From Arenicola marina (lineage: Eukaryota; Annelida; Polychaeta; Arenicolidae): DNA of 64,000 bases. Location of the stretch: the NCBI GenBank assembly GCA_964019135.1, contig OZ025264.1:558001-622000 (forward strand), written 5' to 3'. Position 1 is the first letter of the stretch. Every line of letters begins with the position of its first letter. The notes beneath the pieces were generated by a model. It made no database searches. It had not been told where the DNA came from and saw nothing but the letters and a program-made list of their open reading frames with translations. Below, in pieces: positions 11,676-24,100 of the stretch. The position numbers and the translations under genes were made by a program.

Positions 11676-11863
11676 GGCCAGGGATAGGAGAGAACTGGCG
11701 ACAAGAGCAGACATCAGACACACTGAACATCAGCCCCACCACTGACAGACAACCCACGCCTCGATCAGCTGCCCGCCCGAGGCCTCTGGTAACACTTTTT
11801 AGCCCTCAGCAGCAGTCGACCCCAGCTACAACATTACCCCACACGCCAAACACAAGCGACTAA
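11676..11863 (+). CDS. Possible terminal coding exon, product unknown
   Basis: A pyrimidine-containing acceptor (GTGTGTTACAG, ending 11675) precedes an open frame that runs to TAA at 11861-11863. It encodes a polar Ser/Thr/Pro/Gln-rich tail with ENWRQEQ near its start and SPQQQSTPATT near its end. An AATAAA at 12072-12077, about 210 bases beyond the stop, is in a suitable place for polyadenylation. No upstream exon was recognised, so the protein family is unknown. It could be chance; transcript evidence would decide. Confidence 0.3.
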
Positions 11864-12840
11864 ACTGCCGGACCGAGCGGCCGGCGTGGGAGCTCCCCGC
11901 TGGAGGAGTAGGTGTATGGAAAGCGGTGTGAAATTAATTCTGTATTTACCATATGTTCAGAAGGGAGTTTGTTTGGACCCAACGATAACTTTGGGTCGGG
12001 GGGATTTACCCTAACATGCTCCAGATTATATAACTTTAAAATCTCGATCCTTGTTAACTTGATATATTTGCAATAAATATGACGCTTCCTTGCTATACTG
12101 GTGGTCTATCTGTGGTTTATTTGTACACTGTAAGTGTTTTCCTCTTCAAATTCACGCTATGTGTTGATACATCCATGACACATGTTTTCGTTATTATAAA
12201 TGAAAGAAAATTACGATTTGTGCCAAATATTTTGTAAATAGCAAATAGACAAAATACCTTAATCCAATCTTTCTCCCCTCCATTTCACTCCCACTATCCA
12301 AAGGAGTTGTGTTGAGTACATGTATCCTATTATGTGGTATATGTCAATATCACGAACTGCATCTCTGCCCCCCCCCCCACCCCAACACACACACGCACCT
12401 TCCACCCTTCTGTTTATTTCCTCTCTGTGACGACAAGATGAGTCGATGCAACAAAACGACAACGTCCAACACGTCTAGTTAATATAGTCGATGCGTCAAA
12501 AAGACCACAGGGTGCAAGTTTGAGTAAATTGTGCACCCGCCTTCCATCTCTAGAATGTCTAGAAATCTCGACAAAGCCCCTCAGCACTGACAACAGGATA
12601 AAGCGCAGTCGCCAAGTCCTTCACACAGCAGCTATCTCCCGTCCCCCCTAACTCAGAGACTTGTCATACACCCCCCCCCCTCCCCTCCCCACCCCGCACC
12701 TTCTCTCCCTCGCTCCCTCCCGCCCACCCCGGGGGCTACCTTCTGACGGTGGGCACTCGGCCATGTCGTTCCGCCAGACAGAAAGTTCCCAGACCCAGGC
12801 TCCGAAGTGACTGCCTCTCCTAACCTCCCCCCCCCCACTC
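11864..12840. other. No gene recognised
   Basis: AATAAA at 12072-12077 may serve the possible exon upstream. C-rich tracts occur at 12369-12380 and 12670-12700. No coding exon was identified. Confidence 0.4.
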
Positions 12841-12844
12841 CTCA

Positions 12845-13010
12845 ACCCCGGGCCCTGCACCTACCCCTACCAACCATAACACCTACCGCCAGGCCCCCCA
12901 CCCACCCTCGGCCCTACACCCACCCCTACCAACCATAACACGTAGCCCCCAGCCCTACCCACCCCCGGCCTTACACCTACCCCTACCACCCATAACACTA
13001 CCCACCGGTG
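12845..13010. repeat. Pyrimidine-rich degenerate repeat, about 3 units
   Basis: ACACCTACCCCTACCAACC-type segments followed by ATAACAC recur at roughly 55-65 bp spacing. The strand is strongly pyrimidine-biased. Confidence 0.6.
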
Positions 13011-13019
13011 CCCTTGCCC

Positions 13020-14200
13020 ATCCACACTGATGTCGCTTCGTCGACATATAAAACATTTTGCAGATCACCCCCAACGCCCAGTCCTCACCCCCCCCCCCCC
13101 CGGCAAACAAAAAATGTACTGCACGCTTTAACACTACTAACCACGAATGACCCCTCCTCACGTCCTCCGGTAGACCCCACCCTTTGACCTGACACCTCAG
13201 GTTCTCTGGTATAACCCCACCCCACCCCGCCTTACCCCTACCCTCAGTCCACCGCGAATGCGTGTCGGGCCAGCATTACCAGGACAACCTACCCCTCTTT
13301 ATTTACAGCTGGGCCATAAAGGGGAACCTGGCAGCTGGTGGAGAGGGTTCGGGGTGTGTGTGGGGGGATTGGGGAGGGGAGGGGGATACACATTATGGCT
13401 GATGAAGGGGGAGGTGCAGATGGGTCGCCGCGGGTTGCAAAGTGCGATTCTTATTACCTTAGATATCAGACATATAGGGATTACCGCACCACTCTTGTAG
13501 TAGCCTTCGGATTATAGTTAAAACTTAAAAGTGTGTCCTGAATCTGTTCAAACAATGAACCTATCATGAGAGTGCAAGTTCATCGGTTCGGGTTCTTTGA
13601 TGCAAGAATGTTCCATTCAAGACTTAACGTGCCCAATGTTGTTAAGTTTTTCCGGAATATACGAAGTACAATACGTTTTTGAAGTTCTTCCCGTCGAACT
13701 TGGACGGTGCAGTATTACGGGCAGGGGTGCGTGTTGGGTGGGGGGGGTGGTAGTGGGATAAAGAGAATGCGACTTAAAAAGACGTTTCGGGGGGGGGTGA
13801 GGGGTGGGGGGTAAAGGCAATTGGACTTATAAATCGACGTAAACGGAAATGTGGCGAACGTATTTAGACATACTGGAAGTAATAGGATTCGCAGCAACAT
13901 GAAAGCAGAGTCGCTACAGGCTGGTGTTGAGCGCATCCTGAGGCCGGACTCGTTGTGTTTGGCGCTTCCTGAAGAGCGTGATGAAGGATGCTATCCAGAC
14001 AGGAGTTTCTGTTTTTCCGGATGTGTTCCAGAGAGGGTGATCCAGGGTTACAACGGGGACGGAAAGCAGCGGAGTCCGGCGCCTCCCCCGGCAGCCTTGC
14101 TGGTGATCCGGATGGACATGGACTCGGGATCGGTTTGCCCGCTTGGCCTTGACCGTGCGGTGGACTCACTGGCGAAGGATGATCCGTGTGGGGTAGCAAG
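13020..14200. other. No gene recognised; one unexplained open frame
   Basis: The plus-strand frame at 13851-14228 has fairly ordinary codon-like composition up to about 14190, where it runs into a G-rich minisatellite. It has no domain I recognise and its minus-strand shadow is equally open. Homopolymer G and C tracts occur at 13090-13101 and 13738-13812. Confidence 0.35.
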
Positions 14201-14204
14201 GGGT

Positions 14205-14575
14205 GTGGGGTGGGGGCGAGGAGGGTAGTGGGGATGGGAACGCGGGGGTGGGGGGCGAGGAGGGTAGTGTGGATGGGAACGGGGAGGTGGGGGCGAGGAG
14301 GGAAGTGGGGATGGGAACGGGGGGGGGGTGGGGGCGAGGAGGGTAGTGGGGATGGGAACGGGGGGGTGGGGGTCGAGGAGGGTAGTGTGGATGGGAACGG
14401 GGGGGTGGGGGCGAGGAGGGTAGTGGGGATGGGAACGGGGGGGTGGGGGCGAGGAGGGTAGTGGGGATGGGAACGGGGGGGTGGGGGCGAGGAGGGTAGT
14501 GGGGATGGGAACGGGGGGGTGGGGGGCGAGGAGGGTAGTGTGGATGGGAACGGGGCGGTTGGGGGCGAGGAGGAT
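14205..14575. repeat. 38-bp G-rich minisatellite, about 10 units
   Basis: Units contain GCGAGGAGGGTAGTGGGGAT followed by GGGAACGGGGGGGTGGGG; starts at 14411 and 14449 give a 38-bp period. Each plus-strand unit has at least four runs of three or more G, so every unit can in principle form a G-quadruplex. The Pro-rich minus frames are artefacts. Confidence 0.93.
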
Positions 14576-15151
14576 AGTGGATAAAAAGGTAATGGGGAGG
14601 GGAGGAGGGTGGGGAGGAGAAGATAGCGAAAAAGGGGGGTGCTTGGGGGGAGGTAGTTGTTCTGGGCAAGGGGAGGGGGAGGGGTAGATCGAGTCACTGA
14701 CGTCTGGAGGTGCCAGAGGGACGGAACCAGATCCACAGCGCTGCAAAATGACGAGCACTTTGGGTGGAGTGACGAATGAGGGCGGGTGGGGGGAGAGACG
14801 TCTGTGTGGAGGTCACAAGGTACCATCTGTGGTGGTCTTCTGAAACACGATGGTAATGTGTGGGCGAGAGTCCAAACTGACAACCACGGCTAGAAGTGGG
14901 AAGCGTAACTTCACCCTCCTCCGCCCCCTCCCGACCACCCTAACCATGCGCACTCCTCGTGTATCTGTAGGACAGCATCTGGAGCGGCGTCTCAGCAAAA
15001 GTAACTTCTTTTGGCGGTTCCCGGGAAGGAGAGTGAGAGGGTGGGGGTGGGGGTGCCCAGGGGACGCGTTCCCTCTAAACGGTCGCCCATTAAATGAACC
15101 GCCCATCCCCCCCTCCCCCCCCTATTAAGTGACTCGCCCCGCCCGCCTTTA

Positions 15152-18100
15152 AAAAGGTCAGTGTAACCCTGTATGGTGAGGTGCGTGCGTCCTCCATTAA
15201 GGTCAGTGTAACCCTGTATGGTGAGGTGCGTGCGCCCTCCGTTAAGGTTTGTGTAACCCTGTATGGTGAGATGCGTGCGCCCTCCATTAAGGTTTGTGTA
15301 ACCCTGTATGGTGAGGTGCGTGCGTCCTCCATTAAGGTCAGTGTAACCCTGTATGGTGAGGTGCGTGCGCCCTCCATTAAGGTTTGTGTAACCCTGTATG
15401 GTGAGGTGCGTGCGTCCTCCATTAAGGTCAGTGTAACCCTGTATGGTGAGGTGCGTGCGCCCTCCATTAAGGTTTGTGTAACCCTGTATGGTGAGATGCG
15501 TGCGCCCTCCATTAAGGTTTGTGTAACCCTGTATGGTGAGGTGCGTGCGTCCTCCATTAAGGTCAGTGTAACCCTGTATGGTGAGGTGCGTGCGCCCTCC
15601 ATTAAGGTTTGTGTAACCCTGTATGGTGAGGTGCGTGCGTCCTCCATTAAGGTCAGTGTAACCCTGTATGGTGAGGTGCGTGCGCCCTCCATTAAGGTTT
15701 GTGTAACCCTGTATGGTGAGATGCGTGCGCCCTCCATTAAGGTCAGTGTAACCCTGTATGGTGAGGTGCGTGCGCCCTCCATTAAGGTTTGTGTAACCCT
15801 GTATGGTGAGGTGCGTGCGCCCTCCATTAAGGTTTGTGTAACCCTGTATGGTGAGGTGCGTGCGCCCTCCATTAAGGTCTGTGTAACCCTGCATGGTGAG
15901 GTGCGTGCGCCCTCCATTAAGGTTTGTGTAACCCTGTATGGTGAGATGCGTGCGCCCTCCATTAAGGTCAGTGTAACCCTGTATGGTGAGGTGCGTGCGC
16001 CCTCCATTAAGGTTTGTGTAACCCTGTATGGTGAGGTGCGTGCGCCCTCAATTAAGGTCAGTGTAACCCTGTATGGTGGGGTGCGTGCGCCCTCCATTAA
16101 GGTCAGTGTAACCCTGTATGGTGAGGTGCGTGCGCCCTCCATTAAGGTTTGTGTAACCCTGTATGGTGAGGTGCGTGCGCCCTCCATTAAGGTCAGTGTA
16201 ACCCTGTATGGTGAGGTGCGTGCGCCCTCCATTAAGGTTTGTGTAACCCTGTATGGTGAGGTGCGTGCGCCCTCCATTAAGGTCAGTGTAACCCTGTATG
16301 GTGAGGTGCGTGCGCCCTCCATTAAGGTTTGTGTAACCCTGTATGGTGAGGTGCGTGCGCCCTCCATTAAGGTCAGTGTAACCCTGTATGGTGAGGTGCG
16401 TGCGCCCTCAATTAAGGTCAGTGTAACCCTGTATGGTGGGGTGCGTGCGCCCTCCATTAAGGTCAGTATAACCCTGTATGGTGAGGTGCGTGCGCCCTCC
16501 ATTAAGGTCAGTGTACTTAACCCTGTATAGTGAGGTGTGTGCGCCCTCCATTAGGGTCTGTGTAAGCCTGTATGGTGAGGTGCGTGCGCCCTCCATTAAG
16601 GTGTGTGTAACCCTGTATGGTGAGGTGCGTGCGCCCTCCATTAAGGTCAGTGTAACCCTGTATGGTGAGGTGCGTGCGCCCTCCATTAAGGTTTGTGTAA
16701 CCCTGTATGGTGAGGTGCGTGCGCCCTCCATTAAGGTCAGTGTAACCCTGTATGGTGAGGTGCGTGCGCCCTCCATTAAGGTCAGGTCAGTATAACCCTG
16801 TATGGTGAGGTGCGTGCGCCCTCCATTAAGGTCTGTGTAACCCTGTATGGTGAGGTGCGTGCGCCCTCCATTAAGGTCAGTGTAACCCTGTATGGTGAGG
16901 TGCGTGCGCCGCCCATGAAGGTCAGTGTAAGCCTGTATGGTGAGGTGCGTGCGCCCTCCATTAAGGTCAGTGCAACCCTGTATGGTGAGGTGCGTGCGCC
17001 CTCCATTAAGGTCAGGTCAGTATAACCCTGTATGGTGAGGTGCGTGCGCCCTCCATTAAGGTCTGTGTAACCCTGTATGGTGAGGTGCGTGCGCCCTCCA
17101 TTAAGGTCAGTGTAACCCTGTATGGTGAGGTGCGTGCGCCCTCCATTAAGGTCAGTGTAACCCTGTATGGTGAGGTGCGTGCGCCCTCCATTAAGGTCAG
17201 TGTAACCCTGTATGGTGAGGTGTGTGCGCCCTCCATTAAGGTCAGTGTAACCCTGTATGGTGAGGTGCGTGCGCCCTCCATTAAGGTCTGTGTAACCCTG
17301 TATGGTGAGGTGCGTGCGCCCTCCATTAAGGTCAGTGTAACCCTGTATGGTGAGGTGCGTGCGCCCTCCATTAAGGTTCGTGTAACCCTGTATAGTGAGG
17401 TGCGTGCGTCCTCCATTAAGGTCAGTGTAACCCTGTATGGTGAGGTGCGTGCGCCCTCCATTAAGGTTTGTGTAACCCTGTATGGTGAGATGCGTGCGCC
17501 CTCCATTAAGGTCAGTGTAACCCTGTATGGTGAGGTGCGTGCGCCCTCCATTAAGGTTTGTGTAACCCTGTATGGTGAGGTGCGTGCGCCCTCCATAAAG
17601 GTTTGTGTAACCCTGTATGGTGAGGTGCGTGCGCCCTCCATTAAGGTCTGTGTAACCCTGCATGGTGAGGTGCGTGCGCCCTCCATTAAGGTTTGTGTAA
17701 CCCTGTATGGTGAGATGCGTGCGCCCTCCATTAAGGTCAGTGTAACCCTGTATGGTGAGGTGCGTGCGCCCTCCATTAAGGTTTGTGTAACCCTGTATGG
17801 TGAGGTGCGTGCGCCCTCAATTAAGGTCAGTGTAACCCTGTATGGTGGGGTGCGTGCGCCCTCCATTAAGGTCAGTGTAACCCTGTATGGTGAGGTGCGT
17901 GCGCCCTCCATTAAGGTTTGTGTAACCCTGTATGGTGAGGTGCGTGCGCCCTCCATTAAGGTCAGTGTAACCCTGTATGGTGAGGTGCGTGCGCCCTCCA
18001 TTAAGGTTTGTGTAACCCTGTATGGTGAGGTGCGTGCGCCCTCCATTAAGGTCAGTGTAACCCTGTATGGTGAGGTGCGTGCGCCCTCCATTAAGGTTTG

Positions 18101-21100
18101 TGTAACCCTGTATGGTGAGGTGCGTGCGCCCTCCATTAAGGTCAGTGTAACCCTGTATGGTGAGGTGCGTGCGCCCTCAATTAAGGTCAGTGTAACCCTG
18201 TATGGTGGGGTGCGTGCGCCCTCCATTAAGGTCAGTATAACCCTGTATGGTGAGGTGCGTGCGCCCTCCATTAAGGTCAGTGTACTTAACCCTGTATAGT
18301 GAGGTGTGTGCGCCCTCCATTAGGGTCTGTGTAAGCCTGTATGGTGAGGTGCGTGCGCCCTCCATTAAGGTGTGTGTAACCCTGTATGGTGAGGTGCGTG
18401 CGCCCTCCATTAAGGTCAGTGTAACCCTGTATGGTGAGGTGCGTGCGCCCTCCATTAAGGTTTGTGTAACCCTGTATGGTGAGGTGCGTGCGCCCTCCAT
18501 TAAGGTCAGTGTAACCCTGTATGGTGAGGTGCGTGCGCCCTCCATTAAGGTCAGGTCAGTATAACCCTGTATGGTGAGGTGCGTGCGCCCTCCATTAAGG
18601 TCTGTGTAACCCTGTATGGTGAGGTGCGTGCGCCCTCCATTAAGGTCAGTGTAACCCTGTATGGTGAGGTGCGTGCGCCGCCCATGAAGGTCAGTGTAAG
18701 CCTGTATGGTGAGGTGCGTGCGCCCTCCATTAAGGTCAGTGCAACCCTGTATGGTGAGGTGCGTGCGCCCTCCATTAAGGTCAGGTCAGTATAACCCTGT
18801 ATGGTGAGGTGCGTGCGCCCTCCATTAAGGTCTGTGTAACCCTGTATGGTGAGGTGCGTGCGCCCTCCATTAAGGTCAGTGTAACCCTGTATGGTGAGGT
18901 GCGTGCGCCCTCCATTAAGGTCAGTGTAACCCTGTATGGTGAGGTGCGTGCGCCCTCCATTAAGGTCAGTGTAACCCTGTATGGTGAGGTGTGTGCGCCC
19001 TCCATTAAGGTCAGTGTAACCCTGTATGGTGAGGTGCGTGCGCCCTCCATTAAGGTCTGTGTAACCCTGTATGGTGAGGTGCGTGCGCCCTCCATTAAGG
19101 TCAGTGTAACCCTGTATGGTGAGGTGCGTGCGCCCTCCATTAAGGTTCGTGTAACCCTGTATAGTGAGGTGCGTGCGCCCTCCATTAAGGTCAGTGTAAC
19201 CCTGTATAGTGAGGTGTGTGCGCCCTCCATTAAGGTCAGTGTAACCCTGTATGGTGAGGTGCGTGCGCCCTCCATTAAGGTCAGTGTAAGCCTGTATGGT
19301 GAGGTGCGTGCGCCCTCCATTAAGGTCAGTGTAACCCTGTATGGTGAGGTGCGTGCGCCCTCCATTAAGGTCAGTGTAACCCTGTATGGTGAGGTGCGTG
19401 CGCCCTCCATTAAGGTTTGTGTAACCCTGTATGGTGAGGTGTGTGCGCCCTTCATTAAGGTCAGTGTAACCCTGTATGGTGAGGTGCGTGCGCCCTCCAT
19501 TAAGGTCAGTGTAACCCTGTATGGTGAGGTGCGTGCGCCCTCCATTAAGGTCTGTGTAACCCTGTATGGTGAGGTGCGTGCGCCCTCCATTAAGGTCTGT
19601 GTAACCCTGTATGGTGAGGTGCGTGCGTCCTTCATTAAGGTTTGTGTAACCCTGTATGGTGAGGTGCGTGCGCCCTCCATTAAGGTCAGTGTAACCCTGT
19701 ATAGTGAGGTGTGTGCGCCCTCCATTAAGGTCAGTGTAACCCTGTATGGTGAGGTGCGTGCGCCCTCCATTAAGGTCAGTGTAACCCTGTATGGTGAGGT
19801 GCGTGCGCCCTCCATTAAGGTCAGTGTAACCCTGTATGGTGAGGTGCGTGCGCCCTCCATTAATGTCAGTGTAACCCTGTATGGTGCGGTGTGTGCGCCC
19901 TCCATTAAGGTCAGTGTAAGCCTGTATGGTGAGGTGCGTGCGCCCTCCATTAAGGTCAGTGTAACCCTGTATGGTGAGGTGCGTGCGCCCTCCATTAAGG
20001 TCAGTGTAACCCTGTATGGTAAGGTGCGTGCGCCCTCCATTAAGGTTTGTGTAACCCTGTATGGTGAGGTGTGTGCGCCCTTCATTAAGGTCAGTGTAAC
20101 CCTGTATGGTGAGGTGCGTGCGCCCTCCATTAAGGTCAGTGTAACCCTGTATGGTGAGGTGCGTGCGCCCTCCATTAAGGTCTGTGTAACCCTGTATGGT
20201 GAGGTGCGTGCGCCCTCCATTAAGGTCTGTGTAACCCTGTATGGTGAGGTGCGTGCGTCCTTCATTAAGGTTTGTGTAACCCTGTATGGTGAGGTGCGTG
20301 CGCCCTCCATTAAGGTAAGTGTAACCCTGTATAGTGAGGTGTGTGCGCCCTCCATTAAGGTCAGTGTAACCCTGTATGGTGAGGTGCGTGCGCCCTCCAT
20401 TAAGGTCAGTGTAACCCTGTATGGTGAGGTGCGTGCGCCCTCCATTAAGGTCAGTGTAACCCTGTATGGTGAGGTGCGTGCGCCCTCCATTAATGTCAGT
20501 GTAACCCTGTATGGTGCGGTGTGTGCGCCCTTCATTAAGGTCAGTGTAACCCTGTATGGTGAGGTGTGTGCGCCCTCCATTAAGGTCTGTGTAAGCCTGT
20601 AAGGTGAGGTGCGTGCGTCCTCCATTAAGGTCAGTGTAACCCTGTATGGAGGGGTGCGTGCGCCCTCCATTAAGATCAGTGTAACCCTGTATGGTGAGGT
20701 GCGTGCGCCCTCCATTAAGGTCAGTGTAACCCTGTATGGTGAGGTGCGTGCGCCCTCCATTAAGGTCAGGTCAGTATAACCCTGTATGGTGAGGTGCGTG
20801 CGCCCTCCATTAAGGTCTGTGTAACCCTGTATGGTGAGGTGCGTGTGCCCTCCATTAAGGTCAGTGTAACCCTGTATGGTGGGGTGCGTGCGCCCTCAAT
20901 TAAGGTCAGTGTAACCCTCTATGGTGGAGTGCGTGCGCCCTCCATGAAGGTCAGTATAACCCTGTATGGTGAGGTGCGTGCGCCCTCCATTAAGGTCAGT
21001 GTACTTAACCCTGTATAGTGAGGTGCGTGCGTCCTCCATTAAGGTTTGTGTAACCCTGTATGGAGGGGTGCGTGCGCCCTCCATTAAGATCAGTGTAACC

Positions 21101-24100
21101 CTGTATGGTGAGGTGCGTGCGCCCTCAATTAAGGTCAGTGTAACCCTCTATGGTGGAGTGCGTGCGCCCTCCATGAAGGTCAGTATAACCCTGTATGGTG
21201 AGGTGCGTGCGCCCTCCATTAAGGTCAGTGTACTTAACCCTGTATAGTGAGGTGCGTGCGTCCTCCATTAAGGTTTGTGTAACCCTGTATGGAGGGGTGC
21301 GTGCGCCCTCCATTAAGATCAGTGTAACCCTGTATGGTAAGGTGCGTGCGCCCTCCATTAAGGTCAGTGTAACCCTGTATGGTGAGGTGCCTGCACCCTC
21401 CATTAAGGTCAGTGTAACCCTGTATGGTGAGGTGCATGCGCCCTCCATTAAGGTTTGTGTAACCCTGTATGGTAAGGTGCGTGCGCCCTCCATTAAGGTC
21501 AGTGTAACCCTGTATGGTGAGGTGCATGCGCCCTCCATTAAGGTCAGTGTAACCCTGTATGGTGAGGTGCGTGCGCCCTCCATTAAGGTCAGTGTAACCC
21601 TGTATGGTGAGGTGCATGCGCCCTCCATTAAGGTCTGTGTAACCCTGTATGGTGAGGTGCGTGCGCCCTCCATTAAGGTCAGTATAACCCTGTATGGTGA
21701 GGTGCGTGCGCCCTCCATTAAGGTCTGTGTAACCCTGTATGGTGAGGTGCATGCGCCCTCCATTAAGGTCAGTGTAACCCTGTATGGTGAGGTGCGTGCG
21801 CCCTCCATTAAGGTCTGTGTAACCCTGTATGGTGAGGTGCATGCGCCCTCCATTAAGGTTTGTGTAACCCTGTATGGTGAGGTGCATGCGCCCTCCATTA
21901 AGGTCAGTGTAACCCTGTATGGTGAGGTGCATGCGCCCTCCATTAAGGTCAGTGTAACCCTGTATGGTGAGGTGCGTGCGCCCTCCATTAAGGTCAGTAT
22001 AACCCTGTATGGTGAGGTGCGTGCGCCCTCCATTAAGGTCTGTGTAACCCTGTATGGTGAGGTGCATGCGCCCTCCATTAAGGTCTGTGTAACCCTGTAT
22101 GGTGAGGTGCGTGCGCCCTCCATTAAGGTCAGTATAACCCTGTATGGTGAGGTGCGTGCGCCCTCCATTAAGGTCTGTGTAACCCTGTATGGTGAGGTGC
22201 GTGCGCCCTCCATTAAGGTCAGTATAACCCTGTATGGTGAGGTGCGTGCGCCCTCCATTAAGGTCTGTGTAACCCTGTATGGTGAGGTGCGTGCGCCCTC
22301 CATTAAGGTCAGTATAACCCTGTATGGTGAGGTGCGTGCGCCCTCCATTAAGGTCAGTGTAACCCTGTATGGTGAGGTGCATGCGCCCTCCATTAAGGTC
22401 TGTGTAACCCTGTATGGTGAGGTGCGTGCGCCCTCCATTAAGGTCAGTATAACCCTGTATGGTGAGGTGCGTGCGCCCTCCATTAAGGTCTGTGTAACCC
22501 TGTATGGTGAGGTGCATGCGCCCTCCATTAAGGTCAGTGTAACCCTGTATGGTGAGGTGCCTGCACCCTCCATTAAGGTCAGTGTAACCCTGTATGGTGA
22601 GGTGCATGCGCCCTCCATTAAGGTCAGTGTAACCCTGTATGGTGAGGTGCGTGCGCCCTCCATTAAGGTCAGTGTAACCCTGTATGGTGAGGTGCGTGCG
22701 CCCTCCATTAAGGTTTGTGTAACCCTGTATGGTGAGGTGCCTGCACCCTCCATTAAGGTCAGTGTAACCCTGTATGGTGAGGTGCATGCGCCCTCCATTA
22801 AGGTTTGTGTAACCCTGTATGGTAAGGTGCGTGCGCCCTCCATTAAGGTCAGTGTAACCCTGTATGGTGAGGTGCATGCGCCCTCCATTAAGGTCAGTGT
22901 AACCCTGTATGGTGAGGTGCGTGCGCCCTCCATTAAGGTCAGTGTAACCCTGTATGGTGAGGTGCATGCGCCCTCCATTAAGGTCAGTGTAACCCTGTAT
23001 GGTGAGGTGCCTGCACCCTCCATTAAGGTCAGTGTAACCCTGTATGGTGAGGTGCATGCGCCCTCCATTAAGGTCAGTGTAACCCTGTATGGTGAGGTGC
23101 GTGCGCCCTCCATTAAGGTCAGTGTAACCCTGTATGGTGAGGTGCGTGCGCCCTCCATTAAGGTTTGTGTAACCCTGTATGGTGAGGTGCGTGCGCCCTC
23201 CATTAAGGTTTGTGTAACCCTGTATGGTGAGGTGCCTGCACCCTCCATTAAGGTCAGTGTAACCCTGTATGGAGGGGTGCGTGCGCCCTCCATTAAGGTC
23301 AGTGTAACCCTGTATGGTGAGGTGCGTGCGCCCTCCATTAAGGTCTGTGTAACCCTGTATGGTGAGGTGCGTGCGCCCTTCATTAAGGTTTGTGTAACCC
23401 TGTATGGTGAGGTGCGTGCGCCCTCCATTAAGGTCAGTGTAACCCTGTATGGTGAGGTGCGTGCGCCCTCCATTAAGGTTCGTGTAACCCTGTATGGTGA
23501 GGTGCGTGCGCCCTCCATTAAGGTCAGTGTAACCCTGTATGGTGAGGTGCCTGCACCCTCCATTAAGGTCAGTGTAACCCTGTATGGTGAGGTGCGTGCG
23601 CCCTCCATTAAGGTTCGTGTAACCCTGTATGGTGAGGTGCGTGCGCCCTCCATTAAGGTTTGTGTAACCCTGTATGGTGAGGTGCCTGCACCCTCCATTA
23701 AGGTCAGTGTAACCCTGTATAGTGAGGTGCGTGCGCCCTCCATTAAGGTCAGTGTAACCCTGTATGGTGAGGTGCCTGCACCCTCCATTAAGGTCAGTGT
23801 AACCCTGTATGGTGAGGTGCGTGCGCCCTCCATTAAGGTTTGTGTAACCCTGTATGGTGAGGTGCGTGCGCCCTCCATTAAGGTTCGTGTAACCCTGTAT
23901 GGTGAGGTGCGTGCGCCCTCCATTAAGGTCAGTGTAACCCTGTATGGTGAGGTGTGTGCGCCCTCCATTAAGGTCAGTATAACCCTGTATGGTGAGGTGC
24001 GTGCGCCCTCCATTAAGGTCAGTATAACCCTGTATGGTGAGGTGCGTGCGCCCTCCATTAAGGTCTGTGTAACCCTGTATGGTGAGGTGCGTGCGCCCTC

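Noticed and set aside
13864..14883. 339-codon Pro-rich minus-strand frame
   Set aside because: It is mostly the complement of the 38-bp G-rich array; the remaining part has no recognisable domain.
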